Assembly (NCBI RefSeq): GCF_041242975.1
Contig: NZ_CP162488.1
Location: forward strand, 3,152,001 to 3,216,000
Direction of reading: 5' to 3'
Length of the DNA stretch: 64,000 nucleotides
Origin: Xanthomonas sp. DAR 35659
GTDB taxonomy: Bacteria > Pseudomonadota > Gammaproteobacteria > Xanthomonadales > Xanthomonadaceae
The notes under the pieces are model-generated. The model was not told the origin of the DNA. It saw nothing but the letters and a program-made list of their open reading frames with translations, and did no database searches. This document shows, one piece after another, positions 54,471 through 64,000 of this stretch. Position 1 is the first letter of the stretch. Every line of letters begins with the position of its first letter. Position numbers and translations under genes: made by a program.

Positions 54471-57400
54471 CAGCGCCCGCCCCGCCTGCCGCTGTCGTTC
54501 GCGCAGCGCCGGCTATGGTTTCTGCACCGGTTCGAAGGCCCGAGCGCCACCTACAACCTGCCGCTGGCGCTGGAGTTGCACGGTCCATTGGACCTTCCGG
54601 CGCTACGCGCGGCCCTGGCCGATCTGGTCGAGCGCCACGAAAGCCTGCGCACGGTGTTTCCCGATGCCGAGGTTCCGCACCAACAGGTGCTGGCGCCGCT
54701 GGCGCCGCCGCTGCACGAGCGCGTGATCGCGCAGTCGATGCTGGCCGGCGCGTTGGCCGAGGACGCGGCGCATGCGTTCGACCTCGCCAGCGAGATTCCG
54801 CTGCGCGCTACCCTCTACAGGTTCGATTGCCAGGCCACGCGCGACTCCGGCGAACAGCGCCATGCGCTGCTGTTGCTGTTGCACCACATCGCCTGCGACG
54901 GCGCCTCGATGGCGCCGCTGGCCGCCGACCTCGCCGACGCCTACGCGGCGCGCCTGGCAGGCGGTTCGCCGCGACGCGCGCCGTTGCCGGTTCAGTACGC
55001 CGACTACACCCTGTGGCAGCAGCGCACGCTCGGCGATGATGGCGATCCCAGCAGTCTGATCGGCGCGCAGATCGGCTATTGGCGCGAGCGCCTGGCCGGG
55101 CTGCCCGACTGCCTGGTGCTACCGATCGACCGGCCGCGCCCGCCCCGCGCCAGCTATCGCGGCGCGCAGCACCCGTTCGCGGTGGACGCCGAGACGCATG
55201 CGCGGCTCGCGGCGCTGGCGCGGGCGCATGGCGCCTCCCTGTTCATGGTGCTGCAGGCGGCGCTGGCCGCGACCCTGACCCGGCTCGGCGCCGGCACCGA
55301 CATCGCCCTCGGCACGCCGGTGGCCGGGCGCAACGATGAAGCGCTGCACGACCTGGTCGGGCTGTTCCTCAACACCCTTGTGCTGCGCAACGACACCTCC
55401 GGCAATCCGCGCTTCACCCAATTGCTGGCGCGGGCGCGCGACACCGCCCTGGCCGCCTACGAGCATCAGGATCTGCCGTTCGAACAGCTGGTCGACCTGC
55501 TCAGGCCCGAGCGCTCGCTCGCCCACCATCCGCTGTTCCAGGTGCTGATCGTGTTGCAGAACACCGCGCGCGCCGAACTGGACCTGCCTGGCTTGCGCGT
55601 GCGCGCGGCCCAGTTCGACCACAGCGTGGCCAAGTTCGACCTGAGCTTCGCCTTCAACGAGCGCTTCGACGCCGCTGGCGCGCCGTGCGGCCTGGATGGC
55701 GCGGTCGAATACGCCCTGGATCTGTTCGAGCCGGCGAGCGCGGCGGCGATCGCCGCGCGGCTGCAGCGGATGCTGGTGGCGGTGGCGCGCGATGGCGAGG
55801 CACCGATCGGGTCGGTCGAGATGCTCGATCCGCACGAGCGGCGGACCGTGCTGGAGACCTGGAACGCCACCGCGCACGAGGTAGCGGCGGAGTCGGTGGC
55901 GGCCGCGTTCGCGCGCCAGGCCGCAGCGACGCCGGACGCGATCGCGGTGGTCGGCGAACAGGTCGCATGGTGCTATGCCGAACTGGATCGGCGCGCGGAT
56001 GCGCTCGCGCACGCACTGCGGCGGCACGGCGCCACCGCCGAGCGCGGCGTCGGGATCCTGATGCAGCGCTCGCCCGAGCTGATCGTCGCGGTGCTCGCCG
56101 TGCTCAAGACCGGCGCCTACTACGTGCCGCTGCACGCCGCGCATCCGGACGCCCGCCTGAGCGCCCTGCTGGCCCAGACCGGCGCGCAGCTGCTCGTCGC
56201 CGACGCGTCCGCGCACGGACGCAGCATCGCCGCCGCCCACACGGTGCGCGTGGATGCCTTCGGGTTCGACGTGGCCGAGGCCGACGACCGGCCCGCTGCC
56301 GCCATCCACCCGGAGCAGCTGGCCTACGTCATGTTCACCTCCGGCTCCACCGGCATCCCCAAGGGCGTGGCCGTGCGCCAGCGCGACATCGTCGCCCTCG
56401 CCCGCGATCGCCGCTTCGACCACGGCCATGCCACCGTCCTGCTGCATTCCAGCCACGCCTTCGACGCCTCCACCTACGAACTGTGGGTGCCGTTGCTGCG
56501 CGGGGGCCGCGTCGCCGTGCTCGATGCCGACGCCGGCGATGCCCGCGACTACCAGCGCGCCATCGAACGACACGGCGTCAGCGCCCTGTGGCTGACCGCC
56601 GGCCTGTTCCACGAGTTCGCCGACGCCGCGCCGGACCTGTTCGCGCCGCTGCAGCAGGTGCTGGCCGGCGGCGACGTGCTGCACCCCGCCGCGATCCGCC
56701 GCCTGCAGGCCCGTCATCCGCGCCTGCGCATCGTCAACGGCTACGGCCCGACCGAAACCACCACCTTCGCGCTCGCCGGCGCCGTCGAGCCCCTGGGCGA
56801 GGACGTCTCCAGCGTCGCGCTCGGCACCCCGCTCGACAACATGCAGGTCTACGTGCTCGACGCGGCCCTGCAGCCGATGCCGGTCGGCGCGACCGGCGAG
56901 CTCTACATCGCCGGCGCCGGCCTGGCCCGCGGCTACCTCGGCCAAGCCGCGCTCAGCGCCGAGCGCTTCGTGGCCAATCCGTTCGCCCCCGGCGCTCGCA
57001 TGTACCGCTCCGGCGACCTCGCCCGCTGGCGCGCCGATGGCCGCATCGACTTCCTCGGCCGCAGCGACCAGCAGGTCAAGCTGCGCGGCTTGCGCGTGGA
57101 GCTCGGCGAGATCGACGCGGCACTGGCCGACCTGGGCCACGCGCCGGCCGCCACGCTGCTGCGCGAGGACCGGCCGGGCCAGAAGCAGCTCGTCGCCTAT
57201 CTGGTCGCCGAATCGGTCGATGCCGACGCCCTGCGCGAGCGACTCGCGCAACGTCTTCCGGCGTACATGCTCCCGGCCGCCTTCGTCGCCGTCCCCGCCC
57301 TGCCGCTGACCGCCAACGGCAAGCTCGACCGCCGCGCCCTGCCGGCGCCGTGCTTCGCGCCGGTCGCCGCGCGCGCCCCGCGCAACGCCGACGAAGCCGT

Positions 57401-60400
57401 GCTCTGCGAACTCTTCGCGCAAACGCTGGGGCTGGAGAACGTCGGCATCGATGACGGCTTCTTCGCCCTCGGCGGCGACAGCATCGGCTCCATCCAACTG
57501 GTCGGCCGCGCCCGCCAACGCGGACTGCAGTTCTCCGCGCGCGACGTATTCGAACACAAGAACGTCCGCGCGCTGGCGCGCATCGCCCGGCGCGAGCACG
57601 CAGCCGACGCCGCGCCCGCGCAGCCTCCGTGCGGCCCGCTGCCGGCCACGCCGATCCAGCGCTGGCTGTTCGAACAACCCGGTCCGCACGCGCATTTCGC
57701 TCAGAGCATGCTGCTGCAGGTGCCGGTGCTCGAGGCTGCCGCGCTACGCGCGGCGCTGCAGGATCTGCTCGATCACCACCACGCGCTGCGTCTGCGCTGC
57801 GATGCCGCCTGCGCGCTGGACATCGCGCCGGTCGGCGCGGTGCGCGCCACCGACACGCTCGAACGGATCGACCTGCACGGCATCGGCGGCGACGCCCGCG
57901 CCGCGCGCATCGCCGACGCCACCGCCGCGGCGCAGGCGCGCCTGGACCCGTCCACGGGCCAGGTGCTGCAAGCGGTTTGGTTCGACGCCGGCGACGACGC
58001 ATCGCGCCTGTTCCTCGCCATCCACCACCTCGCCGTCGATGGCGTGTCCTGGCGCATCCTGGTGCCGGACCTGCAGGCCGCTTACCAGGCCCGCGCGGAC
58101 GGTCAAACGCCGCTGCTGCAACCGGCGCCGACCTCGCTGCGGCAATGGGCGCTGGCGTTGCCGCAGATGGCGGCCGCGCGCCGCGCCGAGTTGCCGTTCT
58201 GGCAGACGATGAGCACCGCCGACACCGCGCCACTTGGCCTGCGTGCGCTCGATTCCGCGCGCGACACCGCAAAGCGGCAGCGCCACCTCGCCCTGCGCCT
58301 GGACAGCGCCACGACCCGCATCCTGCTGACCCGCGCCAGCGAACGCATCGGCGGGCGCGTCAACGACGTGCTGCTGACCGCGTTCGCGCTGGCCGTCGCC
58401 GATTGGCGCCACGCTCGCGGCCGCGATGCCGACACGGTGCACTTCGACCTGGAAGGCCACGGGCGCGACGCCGCGGTGGCCGGCGCCGACCTGTCGCGCA
58501 CGGTTGGCTGGTTCACCAGCCTGTTCCCGCTGGCGCTGTCGCTGCGCGGCATCGACCGCACCGCCGCACTGGCCGGCGGCGACGCGCTCGACCGCGCGCT
58601 CAAGTCGGTCAAGGAACAATTGCGCGCGCTGCCCGACCACGGCATCGGCTATGGCCTGCTGCGCTATCTGGACCCCGAAGGCGGCGCCGTGCTCGGCGCC
58701 TGCGCGGGCGCGCAGATGGCCTTCAACTACCTCGGCCGTTTCGCCGTCGCCGCTCCGTCCGGCGCGGATCAGGCGTGGACCCTGGCCGCCGACGCCGGCC
58801 TGGTCGGCGCCAGCCAGGAAGCCAGACCGCTGGCCCACGCGCTGGCGCTGAACGCCGCCACCGAGGACCGCGCCGACGGCCCGGTGCTGTGCGCCGACTG
58901 GAGCTGGGCCGAGGAACTGTTCGCGCCCGCGGATATCGAGACGCTGGGGCAAGGCTGGTTCGCGGCGCTGCGCCGCATCGCCGCCAACGCCGACGCCCCG
59001 CCACGACTGACCCCCAGCGACGTGCCGCTCAGCGGCCTGGACCAGGCCGAGATCGAAGCGGTCGAAGCCACGCAGCCGCCGCTCCAGGACCTGCTGCCGC
59101 TGTCGCCGCTCCAGCACGGCTTCCTGTTCCACGCGCAGTACGGTGCGGCGGCGCCCGACGCCGCCCGCGATCGTGGCGAGGCCGACAGCTACGTCGTGCA
59201 GATGGCCTTCACCCTCGACGGTGCGCTGCAGCCGGCCGCGCTGCGCCACGCCGCACGGGCCTTGCTGCGACGCCATCCGAACCTGCGCGCGGCGTTCCTG
59301 CACCAGGGGCTGCGCGTACCGGTGCAGGCGATCGTGCGCGAGGCCGAACTGCCGTGGCGCGACGTCGACCTGCCTGCCGCATCCGCGCCACGCGCGGCGG
59401 CGCTGGACCTGCTGCTGCGCGAGGATCGCGCGCGCGGCTTCGACCTGCAACACGGCCCGCTGCTGCGCGTGACGCTGGTACGCGAGCATGCCCTCCGCCA
59501 CGTGCTGGCGCTGACCTATCACCACATCCTGTTCGACGGCTGGTCGCTGCCGGTACTGCTGGAGGAGTGGTTCGCGCTCTACCGCAACGGCGGCGACGAC
59601 ACTGCGCTGGCACCGCCAGCCCCCTACCGCGACTACCTCGCCTGGCTCGCCGGCCGCGACCAGGCGGCCGCGGAACGGGCCTGGCGCGAGGCGCTGGCCG
59701 GGCTCGACGAGCCGACCCTCGTCGCCAGCCGACGCGGCCGCGGCGACGCGGCCACGCGGGTCCTGGCGCAAGCGCTGCCGCAGCCGCTGTCGCAGCGCCT
59801 CGGCGAACGCGCGCGCGCGCTCGGCCTGACCCTCAACACCCTGATCCAGGGCGCCTGGGCCGTGCTGTTGGGCCGCATCGTCGGCCGCGATGACATCGTC
59901 TTCGGCACCACGGTTTCCGGCCGGCCACCGGAACTGCCCGGTGTGGAGCGGATGCTCGGCCTGCTGATCAACACCGTGCCGGTACGCGTGCGGCTGTCGC
60001 CGCGGCTGCGCCTGGATGAACTGCTGGCGGGGATGCAGGCGCAGCAATCGGCCCTGCTGGAACACCAGCATCTGGGCCTCAGCGCGATCCAGCGCCTGGC
60101 CGGCATCGGCGACCTGTTCGATACACTGACCGTGTTCGAGAACTATCCGGTCGACGCGCGCGCGCTGGCCGGCGCGGATGCCGCCGACGCGCTGCGGATC
60201 GGCCGCCACAGCCAGTACGGTGGCGACGCCTCGCACTATCCGCTGGGCCTGGCGGCGATGCCCGGCGAGCGTTTGCGCCTGAGCCTGAGCTACCGCGACG
60301 ATGCGTTCGACGCCGACCGCGCCGGCCGCCTGCTCCACGCCTATCAGCGCGTGCTCGCCGCCATCGCCGAGGATCCGGCGCAGCGGCTCGGCCGCATCGA

Positions 60401-63400
60401 CCTGCTCGACGCGACCGGCATGATCGAGGTCGCCGCATTCAATCGCGACGCCGAGGACCGCGCCGCGTCGGCCACGCTGCACGGCATGTTCGAACGCCAG
60501 GCCGCGCTGACGCCGCACGCCGTTGCGCTGATCGCGGGAGAACAACGTATCCCTTACGCGGCGCTGGATGCGCGCGCCACTGCGTTGTCCGCGCGCCTGC
60601 GCGCGCGCGGACTCGGTCCTGGCCACCTGCTGGCCGCGGCGCTGCCGCGCGGCATCGATGCCATCGTCGTATTGCTCGCCACGCTCAAGAGCGGAGCGGC
60701 ATGGTTGCCCATCGACCCGGACCACCCGGCGGAGCGTGTCGCGCACGCGCTCGCCGATGCGGCGCCGTCCTTGCTGGTCGCGGAGGCGGGCTTCGCCGAG
60801 CGCCATCGCGGCGCCGGCATCGCGCTATTTTCGCTCGACGCCGACAACGAACACGAGCAACCGGCGTCTCCCGCACGCGCGGTCGGCCCGTACGACCTGG
60901 CCTACGTCCTCTATACCTCCGGCTCGACCGGTCGCCCCAAGGGCGTGGCGGTCGAACACCGCCAGGCGGTGAACGCGATCCGCGCGCGCGCCACACGCTA
61001 CCCGCGCCATGCCAGCGCGGTGCTGCTGCCGTCGCTGGCCTTCGACGCCGCCCTGGCGCCGGTGTTCGCCAGCCTCGCCAGCGGCGCCACGCTGGTGCTG
61101 CCCGCGCCCGGCGAAGAAAGGGACGCCGCCGCGCTCGCCGCGCTGGTACGGTGCCACCGCGTAGAGCAATGGATCAGCGGCCCGGCGTTGTACGCGGCCG
61201 TGCTCGAGCATGCCGGCGGCGGACCCGGTGCGGCGCTGGCATCCCTGCGCAGCGTGATCCTGGGCGGCGAGAACATCGCCGCCGCAGTGCCGGCCGCGCA
61301 TGCCGCGCAGGCGCCGAACGCGATCCTGCACAACGAATATGGCCCAACCGAAGCGACGATCTGGTGCGCATCGGGGCGCTTCCGCCACGATGCGCCGACC
61401 TGCATCGGCACGCCGATCGAAGGCGCGCGCTGCTACGTGCTCGACCGCGCGCTGCGGCCGCTGCCGCCGGGCATCGTCGGCGAGCTGTACGTCGCCGGCG
61501 CCGGTGTCGCCCGTGGTTACCTCGGCCGCGCCGCGCCCAGCGCCGAGCGTTTCGTCGCCGACCCGTTCGCCCAAGGCGAGCGCATGTACCGCACCGGCGA
61601 CCTGGTGCGCTGGGGCGCGGACGGCGCGTTGGAGTTCCATGGCCGCACCGACCACCAGATCAAGCTGCGCGGCTATCGCATCGAGCCGGCCGAGATCGAG
61701 GCCGCCCTGGCCAGCGCCGGCTATCCGCGCAACGCGGTGATCGTGCGCGAGGACGCGCCAGGCCGGCGCCGCCTGGTCGGCTACGTCGCCGTGGCCGACG
61801 GCGGTTTCGACGCCGACGCCCTGCGCGCGCAACTGGCGCAACGCCTGCCCGACTACATGGTGCCGGCGGCACTGCTGGCGCTGTCCGAGCTGCCGCTGAC
61901 GCCGAACGGCAAGCTCGACCGCGACGCGCTGCCCGCGCCGGAACCGCACGCCGACGGCGCCGGACGCGCGCCGCGCACGCCGCAGGAAGCGGCGTTGTGC
62001 GCGTTGTTCGCGCAGGTGCTTGGATTGGAGGCGGTCGGCGCGGACCAGGGCTTCTTCGCCCTGGGCGGTGACAGCATCGGCTCGATCCAACTGGTCGCGC
62101 GCGCCCGCGTCCAGGGGTTGCACTTCAGCGTTCGCGACGTGTTCGAACAACAGACCGCGCAGGCGCTGGCGCGCGTGCTCGGCACGGGCAAGGCCGTTGC
62201 CGATCGGCTCGGCGCGCTGCCGCCGGTCGCGCCATCCGGACCGCTGCCGGCCACGCCGATCATGCACTGGCTGTTCGAACGCCCGGGCGATCATGACGAT
62301 TTCGCCCAGACCCTGCTGCTGAACGTGCCTGCGCTGCAGGCCGAACCGCTGCGCGCCGCCGTGCAGGATCTGATCGACCACCACGACGCGCTGCGCCTGC
62401 GCCTGCTCGACGGCAATGCCCTGGAGATCGGTGCGCGCGGCAGCGTGCCCGCGGCCGATCTGATCACCCGGGTGGACCTGGCCGGTGGCGATATCGCGGC
62501 CACTATCCAATGCATCGCCGAGGCTTCGGCCGCCACGCAGCGCCGCTTGGCGCCGCGCGCCGGACGCATGCTGCAGATGGCGTGGTTCGACGACGGCGCC
62601 AGGTCGCGCCTGTTCCTCGCCATTCACCATCTCGCCGTCGACGGCGTATCGTGGCGCATCCTCGTGCCCGACCTGCGCGCCGCGTACGAAGCGCGCGCCG
62701 CCGGCCGCGCGCCCGTGCTGGAACCGGTGCCGACCTCGCTGCGGCAGTGGGCGCTGGCCCTGCCGCAGGCCGCCGCCGCGTACCGCGACGAACTGCCGTT
62801 CTGGCAGGCGATGGACGAGGCCAGCCCGGCACCACTCGGGACGCGCGCGCTCGACCCGCGGCGCGACACGCTGGCCAGCCAACGCCACCTGCCGCTGCGC
62901 CTGGACGGCGACACCACCCGCATCCTGTTGACCCGCGCCACCGAGCGCATGGGCGGGCGCGTCAACGACGTCCTGTTGAGTGCGTTCGCGCTTGCGATGC
63001 TGCAGTGGAACGCGGAGCGCGGCCATGCCGAGGACAGCGTGCACTTCGAACTGGAAGGCCACGGCCGCGACACCCGGGTGGCCGGCGCCGATCTCAGCCG
63101 CACGGTCGGCTGGTTCACCAGCCAGTTCCCGCTGCGCCTGGCGCTGCACGGCGTCGACCGCGCCGCGGCATTGCGCGGCGACGCCGAACTCGACCGCGCG
63201 CTCAAGGCGATCAAGCAGCAGCTGCGCGAAGTGCCCAACCATGGCGTGGGCTACGGCCTGCTGCGCTATCTCGACGACCTCGGCCGTGCCACGCTGGCGA
63301 CGCGGGCACCGGCGCCGATCGGCTTCAACTACCTCGGCCGTTTCGCGGTCGGCGACGGCGACGCGCCGGCGGGGTGGATGCCCGCCGCCGACGTCGACCT

Positions 63401-64000
63401 CGGGGGCGACGGCGACGCCTGCCGCCCGCTCGCCCACGCCCTGTCGCTTGCCGCCACCACCGAAGACCGCAGCGCCGGCCCGGTGCTGTGCGCGACGTGG
63501 AGCTGGGCCGGCGAGCTGTTCGCCAGAGCCGATATCGAGCGTCTGGCGGCGCTCTGGTGCCAGGCCCTGCGCGCGATCGCCGCGCGCGCGGCCGAGTGCG
63601 CGTCCCTGCTGACCCCAGCCGACCTGGCGCTGGTGACGCTGGATCAAGCGCAGATCGACGCGCTGCAGGCCGAAGCCCCGCCGCTGCTCGACGTATGGCC
63701 ATTGTCGCCGCTGCAGCACGGCTTCCTGTTCCACAGCCTGTTCGAACAAGGCGGCGACGGCGAAGCGCAGACCGCCGAGCGCTACCTGGTCCAGTTGGGC
63801 TTCACCCTGCACGGCCCGCTCGATCCGCAGCGCCTGCGTGGCGCGGCGCAGGCGCTGTTGCAGCGCCATCCCAACCTGCGCGCCGGGTTCGCCCACCATG
63901 GCCTGCCCGCGCCCGTGCAGACGATCCCACGTCAGGCCGAACTGCCCTGGCATGAGCTCGCGCTGGACGGCGACGCCGCCGCGCGCAAGGCCGCGCTGGA
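51333..64000 (+). CDS. Non-ribosomal peptide synthetase, modules 8-10 and start of 11 (3' truncated)
   Basis: The frame is open from ATG 51333 to the window end (4,222 complete codons) with no stop. Translation begins [25 protein letters not shown], so it opens directly with a D-to-L type C domain that accepts the chain from the terminal E domain of the first synthetase. Order: C-A-T, C-A-T-E, C-A-T-E, then the first about 110 residues of another C domain. Carrier serines are at about 997 (GGHS), 2050 (GGDS) and 3581 (GGDS). All visible C and E domains keep HHxxxDG. By analogy with WAP-8294A2 synthetase 2, five modules and a thioesterase are expected in total; those parts lie outside the window. 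Start and stop overlap with the upstream gene implies coupled translation. Confidence 0.96.
54471..59060 (+). other. NRPS module 9: C (L-to-L) - A (Val-like, copy of module 1) - T - E
   Basis: The C domain has HHIACDG. The A domain is the second copy of the module 1 A domain and has the same pocket, D-A-Y-W-L-G-G-T-F-K. Similarity to module 1 stops at the carrier, which here is GGDS and is followed by an E domain ([15 protein letters not shown]). The same residue as position 1 is therefore expected, but in D form. Confidence 0.75.
55824..57455 (+). repeat. Long direct repeat, copy 2 (adenylation domain of module 9)
   Basis: Partner of 24881-26512. The sequence outside both ends is clearly different between the copies: the upstream C domains are of different classes and the carriers read GGQS versus GGDS. 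The adenylation unit alone has therefore been copied or homogenised. Confidence 0.92.
59061..63660 (+). other. NRPS module 10: C (D-to-L) - A (unassigned code) - T - E
   Basis: The C domain has HHILFDGWS. The A pocket reads D-A-A-I-I-G-E-I-W-K, which I cannot match to a standard code; small residues at 236 and 239 leave room for a large side chain. D-tryptophan is expected here by analogy. The carrier is GGDS and the E domain has HHLAVDG and ELEGHGRD. Two consecutive D residues (9 and 10) follow from the two E domains. Confidence 0.7.
63661..64000 (+). other. NRPS module 11: beginning of C domain (cut by window end)
   Basis: [20 protein letters not shown] marks the start of another D-to-L C domain, as expected after an E domain. 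Its HHxxxDG motif and the rest of the module lie beyond the window. Confidence 0.85.

Overview
The window is high-GC DNA of a Xanthomonadaceae bacterium, most probably Xanthomonas. Three things point there: the gene set (a CcmABCDEFGHI operon, cydDC divergent from cydABX, a MetX-type acyltransferase), the intergenic inverted repeats built on TGTAGGAGCGGCTTCAGCCG, and the TAGAAT boxes lying almost on start codons. The species is not fixed by what I can see.

Region 1 (1-3511): the end of an unrecognised gene; a small secreted protein with its own terminator; and, on the minus strand, an omega-amidase next to a methionine/glutamine-type aminotransferase, a pair that fits keto-methylthiobutyrate transamination in methionine salvage. 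A (GGGGAAT)n array lies between these two. Region 2 (3512-10597): a complete cytochrome c maturation operon, ccmA to ccmI, mostly with overlapping stop and start codons, interrupted between ccmE and ccmF by a repeat-like insert of about 200 bp. Region 3 (10600-12299): metX, bracketed by two 85-bp inverted-repeat elements. Region 4 (12300-19105): cydDC (ABC exporter needed for cytochrome bd assembly), divergent from cydA-cydB-cydX (bd oxidase), with a perfect FNR-type box between them; then tRNA-Pro(CGG) with a visible promoter and terminator.

Region 5 (19106-64000) is the accessory part: a secreted META/DUF4377 protein, a 1.28-kb non-coding stretch with palindromes and a 14-codon mini-ORF, an MsbA-like ABC exporter, and two giant collinear non-ribosomal peptide synthetases. 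The first is 9,263 aa with seven modules. The second is open at the window end and shows modules 8-10 plus the start of a C domain for module 11.

The synthetase order is C-A-T / C-A-T-E / C-A-T / C-A-T / C-A-MT-T-E / C-A-T / C-A-T-E // C-A-T / C-A-T-E / C-A-T-E / C... . Epimerisation falls at positions 2, 5, 7, 9 and 10. Pocket residues read Ser at 3, Gly at 4 and Phe at 5 (N-methylated and epimerised), with acidic, cation-type pockets at 2 and 7. This matches, position by position, the layout I recall for lysocin E and WAP-8294A2, the menaquinone-binding lipodepsipeptide antibiotics of Lysobacter. Positions 1 and 9 carry nearly identical adenylation domains (about 98 % identical over 1,632 bp) with a valine-like code, so the product should be a new congener. 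The exporter just upstream would secrete it. The rest of module 11, any module 12 and the thioesterase must lie beyond base 64000.
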